This document shows positions 45,432-55,093 of a stretch of 64,000 nucleotides of DNA, in pieces. A program made the translations under genes and the position numbers. Under the pieces are notes generated by a model. That model was not told where the DNA came from. It saw nothing but the letters and a program-made list of their open reading frames with translations, and made no database searches. The stretch lies in contig WHUX01000075.1 in assembly GCA_015179025.1 (NCBI GenBank), positions 1 to 64,000 of the forward strand, given 5' to 3'. Source of the stretch: Terfezia claveryi (lineage: Eukaryota > Ascomycota > Pezizomycetes > Pezizales > Pezizaceae). Each line of letters opens with the position of its first letter. Within the stretch, counting starts at the first letter, position 1.

Positions 45432-47290
45432 GAGGGCGGCCGATGCCCGCGAGCGGCCCAGAACATATACTACACTTTGCATGCATCCCTCATCTTGGAA
45501 GAAACCGACATGGCTACGCAAACCAGCGTGCTTATTGCCAATATAGAAACCTTTTAGGCTCCCATGTATTATTACTGCTGTGGCTATATACTGTTTATAT
45601 TCACATATATACACAGTCTCGGGACAGTCAGCCTGAGACCTTACATTAGAACCCATGCAGCCCATACTTCCATGTAGTTTAAAACACGTTTTCGGACCAA
45701 GTCCTTCCATGAAATGGAGGCTAGCGATATTAAATGCAGGATTTTGGAGAATGGACAGACATATCCTCGGAATTGATTTGGTGGTTGAAGTGCATGAAGT
45801 GGAATTGTTTATTACTTTCGTATTTGTAAGTGATTGAATCGAAGCACGCAATCTAGTACATTGTATAGATCCTCGCCACAGCCTCTATAAATAAGAAATT
45901 GATGGCGATATTTCGATATATCTGAGTCAGATTAACAGCCCTGTCAGGTAGCAATATCTCCTTCCGTAACACCACTTGGAAATATGAATCGATCTGATAG
46001 TTGCATGTTGTATGCAACTTATCGCCTCGTGTTCTTGAATTAAATTGCTATTTGCTTTCATGCACGATACCTTCTTATTCTGGTTTCACTTGAATGTCCG
46101 ACCCCAGAGTCGGCGACTAGAGGAACCGAGTACTTAAATATTGATACTGACATATATATTATCCTCCTAGGGTATACTGCGGTACCGGTATGTATTGTAA
46201 CAGACTACGAGCCTCCGCGGCCAACGGCTGCAAACTCGTAATGGTGTGCAAAGTAGAAGCAGTATTTAGTTTGATGTACGAAAAAAAAAAAAAAAAAAAA
46301 AAAAGAAAATGATGCATGAGACTATAAAAAGTGCATACATAGGTGCATACTCATATTGAGGTTTGATATTCTCATCGTCCCCAAACCCTCACCTGAGCAC
46401 AAACATTGTACATGTATACCTACATATATACAGCTAAGTAAATACCGGATTTGCTTCTATCTCTTTTGCTCGGTGATAGCGTGATTACAGAGTTCTTTAC
46501 CGACTCCGCTTTTGCAGATTCAAATTGCGCTATTCTGACAGGGTAACATGCCAGCGGCTGCCTGGTATTGCTGGAATCTTAAAACTCGCATACTTCAATT
46601 GGTATATTTTGGTACCGAATAGATCTAGACCTATAGACCTTGGAATTTGCATTGCAGCTTCGCCAGCTACGTACGCCCGAGGCAACTCCCAGCACTCAGC
46701 TACCCGCTCGGCTCACCGTTTTGAGGGGGGGGTGCAAACATTGAGCGACAAGTTCGACACGGTTAATGTAATACACCGTTTTGATCTACTCTTCTCTACT
46801 CTTTAAGCATTCACCCTTCCGACATCCAAAATCCTTCTCACGTCTGGCTTTAGTTTTGTCGCTCGTTCATCCACTAGGTATCCAAAACAGTACCTGTCTG
46901 CCAATACCAGGAGACATTACGGTGGGCAGTACAGGTACAGGTACAAGTGGCCACGGATACCTACATATATAAGCATGCAAGCACCTGTATTCGAGCTTCT
47001 AAGCAGGGTCTGAAACGTGACATCTGGGATCCGAGAGAGGATTTTAGGAGTATAGAAGATTCACCATAAAAGCATAAGCATGCAGAAACTCGACGCAGTG
47101 GCGCCATTGGCAGACAACGCATTTCGTTTGGTGCAACCTACCTAGCATCAGATCTCTACCGAGGGGCTTGTGCCAACCAGACTAACCACTCACATAAAAT
47201 CCCACCCTCCATCGCCCGGTCGGCCTCGTCATAGCTCATGACTCTTCACAAACTCACCTCGCTCATCCAAGATCCATTCAGTCCGAAATA
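45432..47290. other. intergenic stretch, no gene seen
   Basis: Contains a poly-A run at 46280-46304, CAGGTACAGGTACAAGTG-like short repeats near 46930-46950, and a minus-strand copy (47164-47188) of the dispersed AGTCTGGTTGGCACAAGCCC motif. No supported coding region. Confidence 0.45.
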
Positions 47291-47299
47291 CGTATCTCT

Positions 47300-48682
47300 G
47301 TGCAAACACCCGAACAGCATACCTCGGCATACTACCACGGCACCGGCCCGGAATTCCTGTATGAGAATATGGGGGTAAGATCCTTATGTAATGCCTGGAG
47401 AACACAAATAACAACAAAACATCGTACTACAGCAGCGGGGAAGGGTTCTCATGGCTTGGGGTCTGGAAGTGGAAATCCACAGGTTTGGGCGGACGCTTTA
47501 GCGGAGAGTTTGATGGACGAGACGGCGGCCAAGTATCCGAAAAGAAGCATAGGCCTAAAGTTGAAGAACATCCTACGCCTCTCATCGCGGGAACGTCAGG
47601 AAATTGTTCGACCAGCCCCGTTTGTCGAACGAGGCAAAAGTGGAACAATAACGCCTGCCAATCCAGTGCCTCTTGTTTTAGCAGGAGATGGAAGTGCCCA
47701 AGCGACAACAGAAGACACAAAGGACAAGAAGAATCGGGCAGGAAGCATCAATACATTGGGGTCTACCAGGCCTCCAGTTGAGGTACCAAAGAGAAGCAGT
47801 TCATTAGGGAGATGTAGTCTCGAACGTCCGAAGTTGGGCTCTACATTCGTTGGCAACTCAGCATATGCAGCTCGCCCCCTAACGGAACCACCTTATACAG
47901 AACCAGCAGTCGACTTTCCCTTCGAGGAACTCTCAATTAGAGATCAGATATCCACCCTTCGTGCTCGTGCGAAGGTAGCTTCAGGAACATTCACTTGTGC
48001 TTCACCTGCGGCGCTTTCAGTGTCACCCATTGGTAATCCGTATCACCCGTATGGTATGGGAAGAGAACCTGGGATTTCTACTTACTCAACAATATTCACA
48101 AATACAACAAACACAGCGGAAGGTAGTGCAGCGACAACAGCGACAGGGAGTGAGAATTGTAGCTCTGCTTCCATAAGTCTTGATAAAGGTTCACCGTTGA
48201 AGGAACTTGAGCAGAACCAGGCAAACGGAGACAGCTCGAAGGCCCTTATTGCACCGAGGGATAGAGCGGGTTATCTATATACGTCTTTCCAGGGAATTCC
48301 TGACCCAGACTCTAGTGTTACTGAAAGGTATAAACAACATCGACACCACAAACATCGGCAAAAGCGTACGCCTAAAGAGAAGGCCAGCAAAGGGAAAGGA
48401 AAGGCGGCCAGTCCAGATCTTGCAGGTTTGGGGACGGGAGTGAAAGGAAAGACGCAGAATCATGGAATGTCAGTTGATACAGATGACGGCCAAACGAGTA
48501 CTAGTAGGCAAAGTACTCCTTCTGAAAGAAGACGTCAAAGTATTAGAAGATCGAGTAAAAGATCGACAACAAGGAGGGTGACTTGTCCAGCAGAAATCTT
48601 TTGTGCGTTGGTCTGGCTTGACGGGCAGGTACCTTACTCTACCGATTCAGAGGAAGGGGATGAGGATAGGATAAAACCCTAG
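47300..48682 (+). CDS. basic low-complexity protein of unknown function, start uncertain
   Basis: An uninterrupted frame runs from at least 47198 to TAG 48680-48682. The first in-frame ATG is 47369 (437 aa). An upstream exon ending near 47278 (TTCAG) could supply an earlier start. The protein is Ser/Thr/Lys-rich with likely disordered linkers. It has a helical patch (FEELSIRDQISTLRARAKVA), a PIGNPYHPYGM segment, basic clusters (HRHHKHRQKRTPKEK, RRRQSIRRSSKRSTTRR) and a structured end (CPAEIFCALVWLDGQVP). I do not recognise a named family. The basic stretches could be nuclear-localisation signals. Confidence 0.6.
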   Translation: MQTPEQHTSAYYHGTGPEFLYENMGVRSLCNAWRTQITTKHRTTAAGKGSHGLGSGSGNPQVWADALAESLMDETAAKYPKRSIGLKLKNILRLSSRERQEIVRPAPFVERGKSGTITPANPVPLVLAGDGSAQATTEDTKDKKNRAGSINTLGSTRPPVEVPKRSSSLGRCSLERPKLGSTFVGNSAYAARPLTEPPYTEPAVDFPFEELSIRDQISTLRARAKVASGTFTCASPAALSVSPIGNPYHPYGMGREPGISTYSTIFTNTTNTAEGSAATTATGSENCSSASISLDKGSPLKELEQNQANGDSSKALIAPRDRAGYLYTSFQGIPDPDSSVTERYKQHRHHKHRQKRTPKEKASKGKGKAASPDLAGLGTGVKGKTQNHGMSVDTDDGQTSTSRQSTPSERRRQSIRRSSKRSTTRRVTCPAEIFCALVWLDGQVPYSTDSEEGDEDRIKP

Positions 48683-49766
48683 GAGCGAGAGTTGCAGGCA
48701 GAGTTGAGGTTGGGAGGGAAGGCAGGGAAGGCAGCTCGGAAGGATTAGATATTGGGTCAGGGTTGGACAAGGAACTGGTTGTAACAGGTGTTGAGGCTAT
48801 TTCTTTTCTAAAAAAGGTGTGGGGCTGCTGTTTGAAAAATTTGGAAATACCGGAAGTTCAAAATGTATCGATATATCGTGGCGGCAACTGATACTGGTAC
48901 CTTGCTATCCTTACATTCAGGTTATAGTACTTAGTCTAATCCCATCTCTTTCAGTTTGTTCAATTTAGTTTCATTGAGTCTATCCAGAGACATCCCTATA
49001 CCACCCTTGGGTTCAGAGCACCAGTGAGATAACAAAAAAACACCCTCTGGGTCTTTTTGGGTATAGTTAACATGGGAAGCTAGTTGCTCTATCTCTTATT
49101 AATTTAAACTTAGAGATGTATAGTTATAACCTCCCCAACCCTCTTAATCCCAACTACTAGTAAAACTAATAACTTTAGTACCTCTTATTAAAATAAAATA
49201 TGTGGGAGTTGTGAGTTTAGTAAAGCAATGGAAAGAATATTGGAATAAATTGAATATGAGCAGAAAGCCGTGAGTTTAGTAGAGAGATGGAGATTGATTT
49301 CTTTTCATTGATCTGATTTTTCTGCTTGTTCTGCTTGTAAGGTAGGACATATACAAGCTATATACAGATGACTCTCGTTACAAGCATATCCTCGGGACCC
49401 GGGAGGTATGCTTAAAAGCAATATGCTTATAGCTACTTATAAGAAATTTATAACTAGGTACAGAGGTCTCTCGATACAAGCATACCGGATATAAGCATAT
49501 ATTGATTACAAGCATACATTCGCCGGTCCCACATAGTAAATAAGCATATTTTGAATACAAGAATATTCTTATTTTTTTCGCTTAGTCACCATAGTCTACA
49601 TATGTCTTGTGTCGAGAGAGAAGTGCTAAACTACAAATAGGTACTACTTATCGATAAGAAATTACCTAGTCTGGCTTGCACTAGCCCCTCGCAAGAGGGA
49701 AATTACCCCGCAGAATTGCATCTCCTGAGACAATCTTAATGCGATAACAACTGAATCCTATAATCG

Positions 49767-49860
49767 AGGGTCACTCAATCTTGAACGAATATTTTCGGCT
49801 TAGAACGTCGATTACAATTTTCAATTTAATCGCTTGATTATTTTAATATTGAATGACCCT
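49767..49860. repeat. 94-bp inverted-repeat insertion inside the nested element
   Basis: It begins AGGGTCACTCAATCTTGA and ends TTAATATTGAATGACCCT. The two ends pair with two mismatches over 18. The related copy at 16 kb has no such segment at the equivalent place, so it looks like a small insertion. Confidence 0.6.
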
Positions 49861-50223
49861 ATTCATACTTATTGACTTACGAGGAATTTCAAGAGATGCT
49901 ATGGTTTCGAGATTTGGAGAATATCGGCATTGGGATGGGAGTACCATTACAATCATCGTGGTGGACATAGACAAAACGGAAGTCAAAAAAATCTACAACA
50001 CCAGGGATTCCTACGTGGTCACCCATTGCAGTACTAGCCTGGCGATCTGAAGCTTAGATATGGCAGAGCGGACGGGATGCCTTGTTTTCTTCAGTCTATG
50101 GTCGTAGATGTCAAATGATGATGCACTCTCAATTTTATGTCACCTGTTCACTGTCAAATTAGCTTACTTGGTTTTGTATCAGACCGAGTGATCCGATGAT
50201 GTATACATACTGACTGTGAAAAC

Positions 50224-50554
50224 AATGGCCTTTTCTTCCAAATCTTCGGTTGTCCAACAGCATCAGGCATGGTCGGAGCTTGACCGGTTACACCTCAGGG
50301 TAGCGCTCGTGCATATTGAAGGATTACTCCCCTTTTCTCTTCAAGCTGAACCTACAGCCAATATCAGGGACCTACAAGATGTTCTACAGCGTGAGGAGAA
50401 AAGTATTGAGACTCTAGAAATTCAATGCAGGCGTCTGCATGTTCAGCGCAGGATCACTGACTTTCTGGTGCCTCCTCTCCTTGACATTCCCGCCTCCACG
50501 CCTACTACTCTCGTTTGGATATTTCTTGTTTATATGCGCTGCTTGGATTCATAA
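50224..50554 (+). pseudogene. transposase N-terminal remnant in the nested element
   Basis: From ATG 50224 it reads MAFSSKSSVVQQHQAWSELD and, further on, CRRLHVQRRITDFLVP. Both are shared with the remnant at 16221-16630. The helix-turn-helix segment present in the 16-kb copy is deleted here, so binding activity is not expected. Confidence 0.65.
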
Positions 50555-51981
50555 GCCTATTCCACAACATTTCCTAGCGCTAGTTAACTTCATTTTATAG
50601 TTACCTATTTTCTCTTGCTATAAGCATATATTGGTTACAAGCATACTTCTCCCGGTCCGAACGATATGCTTGTATCGAGAGTCCTCTGTAGGAAAGCCTG
50701 CGGAATGAGACAATGCATACAAATAACTGAGAGACATCAGGAAGGGAGGAGGATGCTCCGGAAGGACTCCCAAAAACAGTTATCTTGCGCTAGACATGCT
50801 GCCACCTGCGTTCGATCTCAAGAATATCAATGCTTTTTTTCTCATGCTTGAGTGCATCTTGTTGGGCAGTGGTATTGGTCGAGGGGTCACCTTGAGTGAG
50901 AAGAGCAGCCAGCCTTCAATATATGGTAAAGCTAAATGGGGTGTAACCAGAGGAGGAGGCAGCGGAGCTTCAGTTTCTGGTTCATAGGCCTCACCAGGAA
51001 GATGGGTTGCCAAAAGTACGTTTTCAATATCATTGACATCGGATCTTCAACTTCAGTAGGGGGACAAAAAAGTTGATGCTGTAATGCAGAGCGAGAAAGC
51101 CAGAGACCTGGTGTGCAACTCGTATGCACTCTAGAACCCCCCCTTCAACTTCGGGCATATCATTACCTCCAGATCAATGTCAGGCATGGATCTTGACTTG
51201 ACTCGCTACAAAACAGGTTTGTTTCTAGTCTGGTTAGGCGGGGCTGTTGTGCCAACGAGACTAGTTTGTTTCTTATCAATAAACCTCTACCGGTAGTTGT
51301 GGTTTAGCGCAAGCATATGTATGGTGACTAAGCATAAAACATAAGAATTTTCTTGTAATCACAATATGCTTATATTTTACTAGATGGGACGGGAGGAGGT
51401 ATTCTTGTAACGAGAGTCATCTGTATACATGTATGAATGAACATCTGAAGGACCACATGTATACGCATGGGATCATATGGAACGTCATATGAAGCACATA
51501 ATCGTTTACACATAATCGTACGAAACCTTCACATATGTGAAGGGTCGTCTGTCATGTGGGTAGCTAGGTATGGGCGGAATGACATACACGACATTCTAAC
51601 ACTTAACTTTGACTATCGCTATCGAAACGCCTCGCCATAAGCTGGAGCGGGTTGCCTGTAGGTCCCTAAGGTACCGTATTTAAAAGATTATTGGGACCCC
51701 ATAATTCACCAAGCTCCAGTCCGCTGCAACTTCCAGCTTATGAAAAAGTGCAAAAGCATGCCTGTGCACAAACCGATTTCATGATCATCTTTTCTGTGCA
51801 ACCGCCCGTGCCTATTAATACGCCAAAGTACTGCTCCAGCGTCCATTATTATGGATAATTTGAAGCATGTTATACGACTGGTAGCTTACGTATACACGAA
51901 ACGGGATATAGGATAAGGGCGGTTGATAATGGTTTTGGCTAATGGTGATGACTGGCGGTGTATATGGGTTTCCTAGTTACT

Positions 51982-52060
51982 AGAATTCCACCCCAGTTTC
52001 CGGAAGGCTCCCCTTAACGGAACCGCATAAGAGTAATGAGTTTTAAGGGAAAAAAAAAGA
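51982..52060 (+). repeat. LINE 3' tail remnant
   Basis: GAATTCCACCCCAGTTTCCG, GAAGGCTCCCCTTAACGGAA, CCGCATAAGAGTAATGAG and an A-rich end. It keeps the GAATCCACC box, the hairpin and the tail. Confidence 0.75.
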
Positions 52061-52902
52061 AAAAAAGTTATTAGAATGAAAAAAAAAGTGTTGGAGAGCA
52101 AGAACCGACAAGGCTATCTTTTTAAAAATTTTATTTTAAGTCTAATAACCGGCAGTCGTGCAATTAACTGATGACTAATTATCCACTGACTTCGCCACTT
52201 TGCAAGTAAGTAAGTACTGTATGAAAGTAGTACCCCTTGCGTTATGACTGGGACCGACCAGTTTGGACGTTACACAACATGTAGTGCCACATAATCTGGC
52301 TCGCTAGATTTCGAAATAACTAGGCACTATTGAGCTGATTTGTCTGTATCAAAATAATGCTCACCCAGCTCTTGGCAAGGAATATTGACATAACCTACTA
52401 CTGTAATTAGAATCCGGTAGGCATGACGAACAATGACGGCCGACTTGCTCTTAAGTTTTGGAATAGCGTACGATGAATACACATCAAGATACAAAATAAA
52501 TTATGATAGGTATCTACGAAATGATGGTGTATGAAAGGATCCCATGCCTCTATATACTAATGGCAATTTGTTGCGAGTCTGCAGCTCCTGTGTAACACCA
52601 ACTGCCTGTGCGACGCGCCCTAAATAAGCTTCTTTCATGATCCAACGGAATGGTTTGGCTGGCTGCCTCAACTCGATGTCTCATTTTCCCCTGAAGAGCT
52701 GCTGGTTTCGTGATGTGAGACAGCGTAGGTAGCCCTTGGCCGAATATTTGTGATTAATTCCCTGGGAGATGTAATAGATTACGGTTCATAATTACCTTCC
52801 ACAAAATAGATCCTGAATATTTTCAGTTGATGTATTAAGCTAGGAAGTCCACACCGTTTGCAACTTACCTCTCACTCTCTTTTCAGTTTATCTTCTCAGT
52901 TG

Positions 52903-55093
52903 ATGTACTCCGCTCCACCTCAGTACGTCGGTTCCACATCGGGCCTCCTCCCTGCTGGTGTACCAGCTGATACAAGTACCTCTATCGCCATGCAGGCATA
53001 TCTCCATAATCAGACCTCATATCCATCTCAACAGCAACATCAAGGTTCTTATTTGTCAAACAATGGCAACAATATTTACAGCACTCCGAGCTTCGATAGC
53101 AGCAATGTCGTCGCGTCTCACAAAGAACCCGAAGATGGTGTCCCAAAGCGCGCATACTACCCCCGGCTCAGGCCAAAAACCCTTCTCATCCGTTTCCTGC
53201 CTATTTTGGTCGTAAACATTATTTTGGAGGCACTATTTGCCTACGTCCTGAAGTTTTATGGCGACAAGAAAGTCTTGATGCCCAATGACCGTCGATTATT
53301 CAATATGGCTTCATTGCTCCTTGCTGCAGCACTTTCGATGGGCATTGGTTTCTTATTAGGAGAGGTAGGAGTTATGTTTAGGGGAAGCATGATGGGTAAA
53401 AGTCATAATACAAAAGAGGAAGTAAGAATAAGTCACTGGGGGTTTTTCCACTTACTCACCTAATAATCTGACGAAATAAAATGTTTCAGATTGCACATAT
53501 CCTCCGCGGCACCCTCGGTTCTTATGCCTTACTCGTCCTTTCCCATATCCGCAGAAAAGCCTATACCCACGCGACAACTCTGTCGTGGTTATTCGTTCTC
53601 GGAAATCTCCTTGGTCGCCTCAGCGTTGGTTTAATCGGTCTTACATATGCTGTTGAGGATGACAATGTCGTGACCGTGGCTGCATTGCAAGGCACTTGGT
53701 GGCCGGAAGTAGGGGATGCGATGCGGAATGAAAGTATTTTTGTTGAGCGACCACTCACAGAAGATACCTTAGTAGATCTGCTGAGAGAGGTTGCGACAGT
53801 TCGAGTACCATTCTCGGGAAAGGTGAAGATCGACCTAGACGATAAGGGAGACGGGGTGATCGAAGACTTGAGTTTCTTAGATGTTACCGGGCTGGATATA
53901 TCAGTTGAGAATCCCGAAGAAAACACTTCAACAGTCAAATATAGCTACGTTCTGCAGGATGAGGGTGGAGACCCCGCGATCAGAGTCAAACGCAGCATAG
54001 AGGTCTCAACGCAGTGTACTCGTGGAAAAGCCGATTTCTCGGCCAAGAGTATGATTGCCTTCTTCTACTGGTCAATCAGTCAGTTTAGCTGCTAATTGGT
54101 TCTACAACAGACTTTTCATCCACAAGATTTTACCCTACATCGCCTGAGAAGTCTATCTTCGTTGGGACTCAACTCGACGCCACTCGTTATGGTTGGCTAT
54201 TCCATTCTCATCCAGGAGACGGACACGATTGCGGAGCCAATTGCAGAAGTTTTGGTGAGTGTACCTCAGTCTGTTATTTGGGCACTCCTGCAGCTCGTCA
54301 TTGGCTGGAGGAGTCGCCTATCAATACATATATCGCATAAGCGAGCCTAGCTGACAATCGTATGATAATTGCCATTAAAATAGGCATTGAGGAAGGTAGC
54401 AACAACGAAGAAGGTTTGGTTAATACTCGCTGGGGTAGATCTGGGGTTGGGTACATTTGTCAAGTTTCCGTCTCATATACCTCGCCAGCTGGTTGGGGCT
54501 CGCGACCACATGTGGCCCCGGGTGACAAACTGCTTCTCACTTTCTCTGAATTCTTCGTTGGCAACGGAAAACATCACGATCGTCTCTCGGATGGTTCACA
54601 ATTCAACGATAGTCAAATAGCAACCGAGAACGCGAACTGGTTAGCTCCCTGGGGCGAAATTGACCTTCGAACCCATGCCTATCCACAAGCAGCAGGAATG
54701 GCAGGTGTGTTGGCGCGGGGATTGGCTTTAGTCATCCAGCGACTTGGGGATAATCTTGACAAGCGTGAGATAGAACGCAGCAAGATAATTATTGCGGGAG
54801 TGCTGTCGGTTAATTGGACATGGGTGATTGCTGTGCTCGCTGGTATATGTGTCGTTCAGCTTCTAGTGGCTACGGTCGCCGGTTTATTGATGCTAGGCTC
54901 GCTTGAGGTGGAAGATAACCTTGACATGCTGGATGGGTTGATAGCTAGTGAGAGGTTCCCAGGGTTGCATGAAGATTCATTAGTTCCGGATAAACCGTGG
55001 GTCAAGAAGCCTGTTGTGAAGGGGGAGCTGAGCTATCGATTCAAAGGGGGTGAATGGGGTAAGCTTAAGGATGGGATGTCAAAGCCAAATTAG
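52903..55093 (+). CDS. fungal multi-pass membrane protein of unknown function, 624 aa, four exons
   Basis: The exons 52903-53364, 53490-54048, 54111-54254 and 54384-55093 join in phase through introns of 125, 62 and 129 nt (GTAGGA..TTTCAG, GTATGA..CAACAG, GTGAGT..AAATAG). The N-terminal ~90 residues are Q/S/N-rich and cytosolic-looking. Membrane segments are near residues 94-118 (LLIRFLPILVVNIILEALFA) and 132-152 (MASLLLAAALSMGIGFLLG), one in exon 2 (TLSWLFVLGNLLGRLSVGLI) and one near the C-terminus (WTWVIAVLAGICVVQLLVAT). Between the last two lies a large presumably extracellular domain with paired Cys (DCGANCRSF, YICQVSV) and potential N-glycosylation sites. The layout resembles a widespread uncharacterised fungal plasma-membrane family. 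No transporter motif is seen. Confidence 0.8.

Larger units (their letters stand above)
49461..50688 (+). mobile_element. nested 1.2-kb pogo-like element
   Basis: The terminal repeats CAGAGGTCTCTCGATACAAG (49461) and its inverted partner ending at 50688 differ at one position in the first 20. TA flanks both ends. The interior matches the fragment at 16056-16757, including TAAGCATATATTGGTTACAAGCATAC before the right end in two parts (16692-16716 counterpart). It lacks a DDE domain, so it is non-autonomous. Confidence 0.83.
49365..51423 (-). mobile_element. pogo-like DNA transposon, degenerate, hosting a second element
   Basis: Perfect terminal repeats CAGATGACTCTCGTTACAAG lie at 49365 and, inverted, end at 51423. 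Both sides are flanked by TA (49363-49364, 51424-51425), the target of Tc1/mariner-pogo transposases. Minus-strand frames at 50780-51130 keep scraps of the transposase C-terminal half (ALQHQLFCPPTEVED, ATHLPGEAYEPETEAPLPPP) with stops. A related 1.2-kb element sits inside. Confidence 0.82.

Noticed and set aside
47427..47720. Minus-strand 97-aa ORF and the plus 98-aa ORF at 47485-47781
   Set aside because: Both overlap the long frame 47300-48682 in other frames and lack motifs.
54387..54620. Alternative frame for exon 4 of the membrane protein (ALRKVATTKKVWLILAG)
   Set aside because: It would follow from a different reading phase but ends at 54620. The chosen phase keeps the Cys pair DCGANCRSF, runs to the C-terminal membrane segment and uses consistent splice phases.
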